From Deltaproteobacteria bacterium (lineage in GTDB: Bacteria > Desulfobacterota > Binatia > Binatales > Binataceae): a stretch of DNA of 64,000 bases. This document shows, one piece after another, positions 25,948 through 33,683 of this stretch. The position numbers were made by a program, and so were the translations under genes. Where the stretch lies: assembly GCA_021780755.1 (NCBI GenBank), contig JAJXYF010000035.1, positions 248,001 through 312,000 of the forward strand, given 5' to 3'. The stretch's first letter is position 1, and the number at the start of each line of letters is the position of its first letter. The notes beneath the pieces are model-generated. The model worked only from the letters and a program-made list of their open reading frames with translations, made no database searches and was not told the DNA's origin.

Positions 25948-27282
25948 GTGCGATTTTGTCCACAGTGCGGCGCGCCGGTGGTAACCGGTGCGCGTTTTTG
26001 TGTCGAATGCGGTGAGAATCTCGCCGCCATCAATGTAGCCGCGACCGCCCCGCTGCCGTCGCCGGAGCCGGCCGCGGCAGCGGCGTCGAGTTCGTCGTCC
26101 GCGACGCCCGTATCATCGGCACCATCCAGATCGCCCTTAGTGTCGTCGAGCGCGACCGATTCGGGGACAGCCGTGCAGGGCGCCGGTGCGCTGGGACCGT
26201 TCGTCGCGGTCTTCGGCGGCATCCTCGCGATCGGAGTGGTGGTGACGATCCTGATCATGCGTCAGACGCCCGCGCGGCCGAGCGTCGCGGCAAGCCCGCC
26301 GCCGCCGGCCCAAACCGCGGGCGACGACGACAGCCGGAGCCTGCCGCCCGGCCATCCGACGGTGCAGATACCGAAGGAGGCGCTCGACTTCATCAAGCAG
26401 ATCGAGCAGAAGGCCAAGGCCAATCCGAACGACCTCAAGGCTTGGGATCAGCTCGGCGACGTGACGCTGCGCGCGGCGGCATTCGATCCGTCGTACTATC
26501 CGCGAGCGGCGAGCGCATACGCGCACGTACTGAAGCTCGATCCTGAAAATCTCGACGCGCTGCGCGGGATGGGCAATATCGATTTCGATCAGCGCAAGTT
26601 CGACCAGGCGATCGCGGCCTACGAACATTACCTGTCGAAGAAGCCCGACGATCCCGACGTGCGCACAGATCTCGCCACGATGTACCTCTCCACCGACAAC
26701 GCGGACCAGGCCGTCGTACAGTACAAGAAGGTGCTGGCGGCGCATCCGCAGTTTTTCGAGGCGGCGTTCAACCTCGGCGTCGCGTACGGTCAGATGAACA
26801 AGCCGGCCGACGCGCGCACGGCCTTCGACACCGCGCTCAAGATCGCGCCCGACGCCGACGCGCGCAACCGGGTCAACCAGATGATCGCGTCGCTCAACAG
26901 CATGCCGGCGGGAGCGTCGGCCAGCGCGGACAATGCCGGCACGCCGCCGGCCTCGTCAATTGCATCAGGTGCCACCAGTGCGTCCGGCCCACCGGCGGTC
27001 GCGGCCAATACGTTCCAGGGCGCGATGGAACAGATGCTGCGCGACTTGCCGATCGCGGGACCTAAGGTGCAGTCGCTCCAATGGCCCTCGCCGACCAAAA
27101 CGCGCGTGCTGATGGACAATTTCCCGATGGATCAGATGCCGCCGTTTGCCGCCAACAAGTTCATGACCGACCTGAAGGCCGGCATCGACCAGGTGAAAAG
27201 CGCGCACAAGATCGACGGACCGGTGGAGGTCGATATCTGCGATGCGGCGAGCGGCCGCGTTATGCAAACCGTGACGGAGTAA
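25948..27282 (+). CDS. Zinc-ribbon, membrane-anchored TPR protein
   Basis: A 444-residue protein starting at GTG 25948. Domains in order: zinc ribbon with CPQCG and CVECG (1-25); low-complexity Ala/Ser/Pro linker; one transmembrane helix (about 75-95, FVAVFGGILAIGVVVTILIM); TPR repeats (about 140-310, e.g. ALRGMGNIDFDQRKFDQAIAAYEHYL broken over two helices); Ala/Ser-rich linker; and a C-terminal domain of about 85 residues. The ribbon should be cytoplasmic and the TPRs periplasmic, though the topology is inferred. It probably scaffolds an envelope complex; the partner is unknown. Confidence 0.8.
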   Translation: MRFCPQCGAPVVTGARFCVECGENLAAINVAATAPLPSPEPAAAAASSSSSATPVSSAPSRSPLVSSSATDSGTAVQGAGALGPFVAVFGGILAIGVVVTILIMRQTPARPSVAASPPPPAQTAGDDDSRSLPPGHPTVQIPKEALDFIKQIEQKAKANPNDLKAWDQLGDVTLRAAAFDPSYYPRAASAYAHVLKLDPENLDALRGMGNIDFDQRKFDQAIAAYEHYLSKKPDDPDVRTDLATMYLSTDNADQAVVQYKKVLAAHPQFFEAAFNLGVAYGQMNKPADARTAFDTALKIAPDADARNRVNQMIASLNSMPAGASASADNAGTPPASSIASGATSASGPPAVAANTFQGAMEQMLRDLPIAGPKVQSLQWPSPTKTRVLMDNFPMDQMPPFAANKFMTDLKAGIDQVKSAHKIDGPVEVDICDAASGRVMQTVTE

Positions 27283-27409
27283 ACGAGGCTCGCGTCGTTG
27301 CGAGCGCAATCGGTCACCCATTCCCTGCGCTCAGGGTGAAGGCGGCCAAGCGGGCGGCGGACAGTACTCGAGTGCCGTTTTAAGCCGCGACCGCGACTGA
27401 CAGGTACTG

Positions 27410-27880
27410 TCAGGGGTCGCCCGTCTGCGCCATCCGGCTCAAACCTTCCAGCCAGTTCTGATGTTCCCTAAGCAGGCCGCGGCGCAAGTACCAGCGGCCG
27501 ACCCGGGTCAGTGGGCCGACCTGCGTCTCCTCGGTGATTATCCGCGTATGACCGGCATCGACGACCTCAAAGAGCCATCCGTGGTACGCGCGCAGTCCAA
27601 AGGCGGTCGCGTCCCAGCCCAATTCCATTGAACGATCGTAGATGATCACCTTGCTGCGCACGCGCACGCCGAAGGTTTTCCAGACGAATTGAGAGCCGGG
27701 ACCGAGGTCGGGACCGTCATCGTCGCCAAAGCGAATCCATCCGCAGTTGCTGTACCATTCGGGCCAACGTTCGGCGCGACACAGCCAACGCCAGATCCGG
27801 TCGGGCGCGGCCGGAATGACCAGTTCGTTGCGCGCGTACACGGTTGAATGCTCCGGTTCCATGCCAGTGGGCCACCGCAT
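27410..27880 (-). CDS. SRPBCC (polyketide cyclase/START-like) protein
   Basis: A 156-residue single-domain protein of the SRPBCC fold. Typical elements are IPAAPDRIWRWLCRAERWPEWY near the N-terminus and a final amphipathic helix (LRREHQNWLEGLSRMA-like). Such proteins bind hydrophobic ligands or catalyse ring closure and hydration. No neighbour defines its role. A shorter start at the second Met (residue 7) is possible. Confidence 0.75.
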   Translation of the reverse strand: MRWPTGMEPEHSTVYARNELVIPAAPDRIWRWLCRAERWPEWYSNCGWIRFGDDDGPDLGPGSQFVWKTFGVRVRSKVIIYDRSMELGWDATAFGLRAYHGWLFEVVDAGHTRIITEETQVGPLTRVGRWYLRRGLLREHQNWLEGLSRMAQTGDP

Positions 27881-28436
27881 CAGGACTTCACCTTGATCCT
27901 TGCGAGTTAGAACCTCGGTGCAACTTCCCTTATCGCCATAGATAGGTTCCGGAAGCGAGGCAGGTATTGAGTGGCGAGTCCGTAGTGCACAAAAGCTATA
28001 ACCCTATTTAATATGACGGCTCGGGTGCGCAATCACAATAGATAATTCTGATAGCCTATCCTAATCGATGGTTGGCCAAAGATTCGCCCGATCACCCTCA
28101 ATAGAATCCGGATAGGGAGTTGGAATCTAAAGACCGGTTCGGGAATCGGCGCAAAATAAAGGGGCCGGGATTGCTCCCGGCCCCCTTGCCGTCCCCACAT
28201 CCGCCGCCCCGCCACCGCACTCGCCAAGCGCGCCCGCGCGGGCCCGCTCTCAAATCGTTATCGGCGTCCCCAGCGAATCGACTACCGAATAATCGCCTGT
28301 CTCAACCGACCTGACTAAGCCTGGACCCCGGAGAAGCTTGCCACCGCATCCGCAATCCACCTCCACGCCACCGCTCGTCCGCCACACCACGCCTCTCCGG
28401 GGCCCTCCCCCACACGCCCAGCCGCCGCTACGATTT
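27881..28436. other. Intergenic gap with terminator
   Basis: No frame in these 556 bases shows coding character. It contains the strong hairpin at 28161-28184. The part next to the SRPBCC gene is AT-rich and probably carries its promoter. Several Pro/Arg-rich frames here are composition artefacts. Confidence 0.5.
28161..28184 (-). terminator. Rho-independent terminator of the nrdJ operon
   Basis: A perfect 10-bp stem, GGGGCCGGGA / TCCCGGCCCC, with a TTGC loop. Read on the minus strand it is followed by TTTATTTT, so it would stop transcription arriving from nrdJ and the two small genes behind it. Confidence 0.75.
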
Positions 28437-28787
28437 TCAGCCACGCACCGGTTGGAACAGATTCCGTCTCGGTGCAAGCGCGATAAACTGGCCTGCCGTA
28501 ATGCCCGCCGCCGCACAGCCGACGGTCGCATGCTCGCGAGAGTCCGCGCTCAACCGCCAACGGTCGGCGCCACCGGTGCGCCACGCCAGGTTGTCGAACC
28601 AGAAGACGCCGGCGCAGCGCGAGCATTTCACTTGGAGTTGCCACGGCACATCGCTGGCGCAAGTCAGCGTGGCGCCACCGACCAATTCATGGCCGCGTCC
28701 GCGCAGCGCGACATAATCTGCCGCCCGTTCGAGCACCGCCCGGGCTTTTTCCACTTCGACCATGAAGTCGGCTGAGTCCATCCCCAC
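28437..28787 (-). CDS. Small hypothetical behind duplicated nrdJ tail
   Basis: A 116-residue frame with a strong ribosome binding site (GAGGAGGTGGGG before ATG). It begins inside the first copy of the 41-bp repeat derived from the end of nrdJ. The protein has a helical N-terminus (VEVEKARAVLERAADY), a C-x2-C pair (CSRC) and aromatic FWFDNLAW, as in small zinc-binding proteins, then a less ordered tail. I recognise no family. It is the last gene before the terminator. It was probably the original neighbour of nrdJ before the 71-residue gene became placed between them. Confidence 0.5.
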   Translation of the reverse strand: MGMDSADFMVEVEKARAVLERAADYVALRGRGHELVGGATLTCASDVPWQLQVKCSRCAGVFWFDNLAWRTGGADRWRLSADSREHATVGCAAAGITAGQFIALAPRRNLFQPVRG

Positions 28788-28825
28788 CCCACCTCCTCAT
28801 GAGCATCCGCTGGTAGTGCCGCAAT
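28785..28825. repeat. 41-bp direct repeat, copy 1 (nrdJ tail plus ribosome site)
   Basis: These 41 bases are identical to 29062-29102. The sequence encodes the last residues of NrdJ (GTTSGCS on the minus strand), its stop codon and the GAGGAGG ribosome binding site. Copy 1 has no upstream nrdJ body, so it is a displaced tail. Confidence 0.9.
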
Positions 28826-28841
28826 GATTCATCTAAACCCG

Positions 28842-29057
28842 CTAATTTTTCATCAAACGGCAATAATCCAGCGACAATTCGTCAATAAGTTTCGCTTTCA
28901 ATTGATGTCCCCGTTCTAAGGCATCCTTCTGATTTTCGAAGTGTTCTGGTTCGAAGCGGTCTGTGGAAAGGACACCGAGGGTCCCGGGGAAAACTATATG
29001 TCCGCCGGGGATCCATCCCTTATCGTCTCGCATTGTGATTTCTTCGAATTCGATCAT
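28842..29057 (-). CDS. 71-residue hypothetical inserted behind nrdJ
   Basis: A small charged protein beginning MIEFEEITMRDDKGW; a GTG four codons earlier (29069) is the alternative start. Middle and end contain a helix rich in Glu, Lys and Leu (DALERGHQLKAKLIDEL). Its base composition is lower in GC than nrdJ. It lies between two perfect copies of the 41-bp nrdJ tail, so its coding segment appears to have been added by a duplication or insertion event that regenerated a ribosome binding site on both sides. No family recognised. Confidence 0.6.
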   Translation of the reverse strand: MIEFEEITMRDDKGWIPGGHIVFPGTLGVLSTDRFEPEHFENQKDALERGHQLKAKLIDELSLDYCRLMKN

Positions 29058-29061
29058 TGAA

Positions 29062-29102
29062 CACCCCACCTCCTCATGAGCATCCGCTGGTAGTGCCGCA
29101 AT
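29062..29102. repeat. 41-bp direct repeat, copy 2 (native nrdJ end)
   Basis: Identical to 28785-28825. This copy overlaps the genuine 3' end of nrdJ (stop at 29074) and supplies the ribosome binding site of the 71-residue gene. The two copies are 277 bases apart. Confidence 0.9.
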
Positions 29103-31932
29103 TCATGCATTTGTAGCAGGCGCCGTTGCGCACCATGATGCATCCGCAATCTGGACACGGCGGCGCGTCGGCCTGGTTGATGAACGCCTGCCGCAAGCCC
29201 GAGTCCTTGCCCTCGCCGAGGTCCGCGACGGCCGGACCGGCGTGTGCCGGCGCGACCAGCGTGAGCTTCGGCGCGGTGTCGCCGTGCGTCTCGGCCGCGA
29301 TCGATCCAATTGCTGGCGCGGCACCCGGCTGCGCCGCGCCGATAATACCGACATCCTGGCGCGCCTGCTCGTCGAGGAACTTCGACGCCAGCCAGCGAAA
29401 CAGGTAGTCCACGATCGACTTGGCAAACGGAATCTGCGGGTTCTTGGTAAAGCCCGACGGCTCGAAGCGCATGTGCGCGAACTTGTCCACCAGGAACTGC
29501 AGCGGCACGCCGTATTGCAATGCGTAGGAAATCGCGGTCGCGAACGAGTCCATCAGCCCCGATATCGTCGAGCCCTGCTTGGACATCGAGACGAAGATCT
29601 CGCCGGGCGCGCCGTCATCGTACATGCCGACCGTGATGTAGCCCTCGTGGCCCGCGATATCGAACTTGTGCGTGATCGAGTGGCGCTCGTCGCGCAGCTT
29701 GCGCCGATGCGCGCGGAACTCGTCGGCCGACGATGCCGCGGCGATCGCGGCGGCGGCCTTTTGTGCGTCGGCCGCGTCGGTCGCCTTACTGCCGGTGTTG
29801 AGCGGCTGCGTGCGCTTCGAACCGTCGCGATAGATGGCGACCGCCTTCAACTTCAACCGCCACGCCGTCACATACGCCTCGGCGACCTCGTCAACCGTCG
29901 CGTTCGACGGCATGTTGATGGTCTTCGAGATGGCGCCCGAGATGAACGGCTGCACCGCCCCCATCATCTTGAGATGGCCGTTGTAGTGGATCGTGCGCGA
30001 GCCCGAGCGCGGCTTGAATGCGCAATCGAAGACCGGCAGATGCGCGTCGGCCAGATGCGGCGCGCCTTCGACCGTGTCGTGCTCATCCAGATATTCGACG
30101 ATCTCCTGGATCTCGCGCGAATCGTAGCCCAGGCGCTTGAGCGCGCGCGGCACGGTGCCGTTGACGATCTTGAGCATCCCGCCGCCGACCAGCTTCTTGT
30201 ACTTGATCAGCGCGATGTCCGGCTCGATGCCGGTGGTGTCGCAATCCATCATGAACGCGATGGTGCCGGTGGGCGCGATCACGGTCGCCTGCGAATTACG
30301 AAAGCCCGCGGTCTGCCCGAGCTTGAGCGCGCCGTCCCACGCCGAACGCGCCGCAACCAGCAGGTCCAGCGGAACGTAGGTGCTGTCGAGTTCGTAGGCG
30401 CACTTGCGATGATGCTCGATCACGCCGAGCATCGGCTCGCGATTGGCCGCGTAGCCCTCGAACGGATCCATCACACCCGCGATGCGCGCCGACTGCAGAT
30501 AGGCCTCCCCCGTCATCAAAGCCGTGATGGCGGCCGCGTAGTTGCGGCCCTGGTCGGAATCGTAGGGCATCCCAAGCGCCATCAGCGTCGCGCCGAGGTT
30601 GGCGTAGCCGAGGCCCAACTCGCGAAACGCATGCGCATTTTTGGCGATTTCGTCGGTCGGATACGACGAGTTATCGACCACGATGTCCTGCGCCGTGATC
30701 ATCACATCGACCGCATGGCGAAAGGCCTTCACGTCGAAGTCGCCGCGATCGTCGATGAACTTGAGCAGGTTGAGCGACGCGAGATTGCACGCCGAATTAT
30801 CCAGGTGCATATATTCGCTGCACGGATTCGACGCATTGATGCGGCCGCTGGCCGGGCAGGTATGCCACGCGTTGATGGTCGTGTCGAACTGCATCCCAGG
30901 ATCGCCGCAGGCCCACGCCGCCTCGGCGATCTCGCGCAGGATTTCGCGCGCGCGCCGCTCCTCGGCGACCTCCCCGCTGGTCACGAAATGGGTCTGCCAG
31001 TTGGCGTCGTTGACGATCGCCTCCATGAACTTGTCGGTCGCCCGCACCGAGTTGTTGGCGTTCTGGAAAAACACCGAGCCGTAGGCCGGGCCGTCGAGCG
31101 ACGCGTCGTAGCCCGCTTCGATCAGCGCCCACGCCTTCTTCTCCTCCTCCACCTTGCACTTGATGAACTCGACGATATCCGGATGGTCGGCGTTGAGCAC
31201 CACCATCTTGGCCGCGCGCCGCGTCTTGCCGCCCGACTTGATCACCCCCGCCGAGGCGTCCGCCGCCTTCATGAAGGAGAGCGGGCCCGAGGCGGTGCCG
31301 CCGGCCGAAAGCTTCTCGCGCTGCGATCGCAGCGCCGAAAGATTCACCCCCGCACCGGAGCCGCCTTTGAAGATCATGCCTTCATTGCGGTACCAGTTCA
31401 GGATCGAGTCCATGTTGTCGTCAACTTTCAGGATGAAGCACGCCGAACATTGCGGCTTGGCCTCGATGCCGACGTTGAAATAGACCGGGCTGTTAAAGGC
31501 CGCCATCTGGTTGATCAGCAGGTAGGTCAGCTCGGCCTTGAAGGTGTCGCGCTCCGCGTCGCCGGTGAAGTAGCGCTGCTTGTCGCCCCACGACGCGATC
31601 GTATCGACCACGCGCCCGACCAGTTGGCGCACGCTGGTTTCGCGGCGGGGAGTGCCAATCTGCCCGCGAAAGTACTTCGAGACCACCACATTGGTCGCCG
31701 TCTGCGACCAGGCGCGCGGTACCTCGACGTCGCTCTGCTCGAAGACCACGCGGCCGTCTTCGCCGGAAATTATGGCGGCGCGAAGGTCCCAATCGACCTC
31801 GGCCATCGGATCGACCCCGGGGCGGGTGAAGTAGCGTTCGAGCGTAACCCCGCCGATTCGCGTAGCGGTAGCGTCGGGAGTACGGGCACTATCAGTAGTA
31901 TGTGTTTCCGGTATTTCTATGCTCTTCGCCAT
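29074..31932 (-). CDS. nrdJ: Adenosylcobalamin-dependent ribonucleotide reductase
   Basis: A 952-residue class II reductase that makes deoxyribonucleotides without oxygen dependence. Seen: FNSPVYFN and CSACFI in the N-terminal barrel, NPCSEYMHLDNSACNLASLN with the catalytic cysteine, CDTTGIEPD, and a C-terminal zinc-ribbon/redox tail (CPDCGC, CYKCMNCG). I start at ATG 31932, which is preceded by GGGGGGAG; a start eight codons further upstream is less likely. No NrdAB or NrdDG is present in this window. B12 supply is therefore important for this organism. It begins an operon with two small genes and a terminator. Confidence 0.96.
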   Translation of the reverse strand: MAKSIEIPETHTTDSARTPDATATRIGGVTLERYFTRPGVDPMAEVDWDLRAAIISGEDGRVVFEQSDVEVPRAWSQTATNVVVSKYFRGQIGTPRRETSVRQLVGRVVDTIASWGDKQRYFTGDAERDTFKAELTYLLINQMAAFNSPVYFNVGIEAKPQCSACFILKVDDNMDSILNWYRNEGMIFKGGSGAGVNLSALRSQREKLSAGGTASGPLSFMKAADASAGVIKSGGKTRRAAKMVVLNADHPDIVEFIKCKVEEEKKAWALIEAGYDASLDGPAYGSVFFQNANNSVRATDKFMEAIVNDANWQTHFVTSGEVAEERRAREILREIAEAAWACGDPGMQFDTTINAWHTCPASGRINASNPCSEYMHLDNSACNLASLNLLKFIDDRGDFDVKAFRHAVDVMITAQDIVVDNSSYPTDEIAKNAHAFRELGLGYANLGATLMALGMPYDSDQGRNYAAAITALMTGEAYLQSARIAGVMDPFEGYAANREPMLGVIEHHRKCAYELDSTYVPLDLLVAARSAWDGALKLGQTAGFRNSQATVIAPTGTIAFMMDCDTTGIEPDIALIKYKKLVGGGMLKIVNGTVPRALKRLGYDSREIQEIVEYLDEHDTVEGAPHLADAHLPVFDCAFKPRSGSRTIHYNGHLKMMGAVQPFISGAISKTINMPSNATVDEVAEAYVTAWRLKLKAVAIYRDGSKRTQPLNTGSKATDAADAQKAAAAIAAASSADEFRAHRRKLRDERHSITHKFDIAGHEGYITVGMYDDGAPGEIFVSMSKQGSTISGLMDSFATAISYALQYGVPLQFLVDKFAHMRFEPSGFTKNPQIPFAKSIVDYLFRWLASKFLDEQARQDVGIIGAAQPGAAPAIGSIAAETHGDTAPKLTLVAPAHAGPAVADLGEGKDSGLRQAFINQADAPPCPDCGCIMVRNGACYKCMNCGTTSGCS

Positions 31933-32078
31933 TATCCAAGCTCCCCCCGCCACACCCGCCCAGAGACATTTACCCGCGCCATAGCAACCACGCTCGGGTC
32001 AACAATCACTCAAGCAGAATTTGCCATGCCGATGTATGACGGAATTATTACTCCAGCAGCTCGTTGTCAAGGGCATAG

Positions 32079-32129
32079 CCCCTACATGTAGTGTTGACCA
32101 ACCTGTTGATAACAACCTATTAGGTTGTT
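32079..32129 (-). promoter_or_regulatory. Putative nrdJ operator region (NrdR-like box and 9-bp palindrome)
   Basis: On the minus strand 32094-32079 reads ACACTACATGTAGGGG, which matches most of the NrdR box consensus ACACwAtATwTwGTGT except the final half-site. Fourteen to seventeen bases away, AACAACCTA-T-TAGGTTGTT (32111-32129) is a perfect 9-bp dyad embedded in repeats of GTTGATAA. NrdR boxes come in pairs spaced by about three helical turns; the second palindrome has an odd centre and is not a good NrdR box, so a different repressor may bind there. Confidence 0.4.
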
Positions 32130-32411
32130 GATAAGTTTTCAACAGATCTTCGCCGCTATAAGAATCCATCAGAGGAAAACATCTGACCCATAAGTAATGC
32201 TCATAACTAAACACAGCATTTGAACTCGCGTACAGGCTAGCGCGGCAGCCTCAATGGCAATCATTGCCGAATTGAGACAAACCGTCGACGCTGAAAGAAT
32301 TGTCGCTGATTCGCGCGATCATGCGAATTTTGCCTATTGCGGATCGCGACTGCTTCGGCTGTGCAAAGGTATTCGCTCGACTCCGCAGCGCCGCGTCTAG
32401 TGGGACCTTTC

Positions 32412-32568
32412 GGACTTCCCGTTATAAGGATGTGCGATGCGCCCTGTGAAAACCCTCATCATCATTCTGAATCGCGCTAACCTCGCCTACGCGCCCGCCA
32501 AAGGTTTCGACTACGCGATCCGTATGACCTGGGTACTTGCACCTTTTCACTGTGGGAAGTTTGAAACC
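32412..32568. repeat. Diverged direct repeat flanking dciA-like gene, copy 1
   Basis: Bases 32461-32500 align without gaps to 33211-33250 with 6 mismatches in 40. Similarity extends at both ends: GGACTTCCC at 32412 and 33165, and GGAAGT(T/A)TGAAACC ending at 32568 and 33296. The pair flanks the DciA-like gene in the same orientation. Confidence 0.65.
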
Positions 32569-32583
32569 TTTTAAAGGTTTCAA
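32561..32583. repeat. REP-like palindrome, third copy
   Basis: Arms of 11 bases (TTGAAACCTTT and AAAGGTTTCAA) around a single central T, followed by GGCTC. The core GAAACC-n-GGTTTCA then GGCT matches the palindromes at 2055-2078 and 2334-2355. It lies 28 bases past the stop of the DciA-like gene and could also act as a weak transcript end. Confidence 0.6.
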
Positions 32584-32610
32584 GGCTCTTTATCTCTGCC
32601 TCTCCCCTTC

Positions 32611-33057
32611 TTATCTTGACGAGCGGCCCCACGCCTCGATTAGACTCTCGAAGGCGCGCCGCAATTCGGGATCCTTCAGCTCCGGCAGATTGATCGAGCG
32701 GCGGGTCTCGCGCGGCACCGAGCGCAATTTCGGACGTTCGCGGCGGCTCAGCCGCCCGCTGACGAAGCGCAGATCGCGCACCGCGTCATTGCCCATGCTG
32801 TCGCGCAGCCGCCTCAATATCTGCGGCTTCATCAGGTTAAGTTCCTGAATCCACATCGCGCCCGAAACTTTTACCACCGCCGTGTGAAACTTAAGCCCGG
32901 TCACCTCCGTGCGCCGCGCGATCATCTCGCCCACCACTTCGGGCCACAGCCGCACCAGCCGCACGATCTCGAAATGACCCTCGTTGTCGATTCGCGACAG
33001 GATGTCCTGCAGCGCGCCGCCGATCTGCTGGGGATATTTTCGCCGTCCGCGCGCCAT
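32611..33057 (-). CDS. DciA-like protein (DUF721)
   Basis: A 148-residue basic protein with the DUF721 core: a K-homology-like domain with LWPEVVGEMIARRT and VVKVSGAMWIQELNLMKPQIL. DciA proteins load or assist the replicative helicase DnaB in bacteria that lack DnaC. The C-terminal 50 residues are charged and probably disordered. I start at ATG 33057, 16 codons inside the longest frame, because the conserved basic N-terminus ARGRRKYPQQIG begins there. It is flanked by diverged direct repeats and stands alone. Confidence 0.78.
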   Translation of the reverse strand: MARGRRKYPQQIGGALQDILSRIDNEGHFEIVRLVRLWPEVVGEMIARRTEVTGLKFHTAVVKVSGAMWIQELNLMKPQILRRLRDSMGNDAVRDLRFVSGRLSRRERPKLRSVPRETRRSINLPELKDPELRRAFESLIEAWGRSSR

Positions 33058-33683
33058 CGTAAGGGTTACGATAGCGCGTCCATCCCCGCGCGCAACCGCT
33101 ACCAATTTTTTGTAACCTCACGAGTTTCAAGCAGCCCAACAGTCTTGACCTTATTTTCAGGACTGGACTTCCCATTTGACAAGCGGCGGGCGGCACCCTG
33201 GGACCTCCGCATCGTTCTGAGTCGCGATAACCTCGCGTCCGCGCCCGCGAAGAATCTTTCTCTTTTTCTCTCTGATCAAACCGGAAGTATGAAACCGCCC
33301 GTGCGCCGCTGCGTACCATCATGCAGGAGGACCGCACGACCATGAAGCGCTCCGAAGCGCGATGGGACCGGCATCACAACCGTAATGTAGATACTCACTA
33401 GGTAGGTCCCCGCAAGCACCTCCCAACAGGTATATACTAGTACACTAAGGCGGACGCCCGGGCGCTGGATCAGGCGTCCTCCCCGGGGTCGGGAAAAAGC
33501 GTCAAATTCGCTAAACTGAACGGCAAAGTGGGTAATGCTAAAAGCGCCAAAATACTAGTTGACCCAATTCACAACCAGGGGACGGACGCAAATCGAAAAA
33601 TGTTTTTTTACAAAACGAACTCCTCTTCGCCCCACTTGAACCGCCCTGCCGGGAAATAGCGTGCGGCACTTGACACGAGCGTC
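33058..33683. other. Intergenic gap with repeat remnants
   Basis: No supported gene in these 626 bases. Bases 33133-33151 match 2233-2251 exactly in reverse complement (19 bases), and 33165-33296 is the second copy of the direct repeat. The last ~150 bases before the DUF1800 gene contain AT-rich stretches (for example TTTTTTTACAAAA near 33603) that may include its promoter. Confidence 0.5.
33165..33296. repeat. Diverged direct repeat flanking dciA-like gene, copy 2
   Basis: Partner of 32412-32568; see that entry for the alignment. The copy is about 25 bases shorter because of internal gaps. It lies just upstream of the DciA-like gene. Confidence 0.65.

Larger units (their letters stand above)
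31933..32610. other. Long nrdJ upstream region with palindromes
   Basis: These 678 bases hold no supported gene. The half next to nrdJ is AT-rich and contains the operator-like palindromes at 32079-32129. The other half holds repeat copy 1 (32412-32568) and the REP-like palindrome 32561-32583. Base composition falls markedly around 32100-32300. Confidence 0.5.

Noticed and set aside
29242..32091. 949-residue plus-strand frame opposite nrdJ
   Set aside because: It is the reverse of a highly conserved gene, is rich in Arg/His/Leu typical of antisense frames in high-GC DNA and has no family features.
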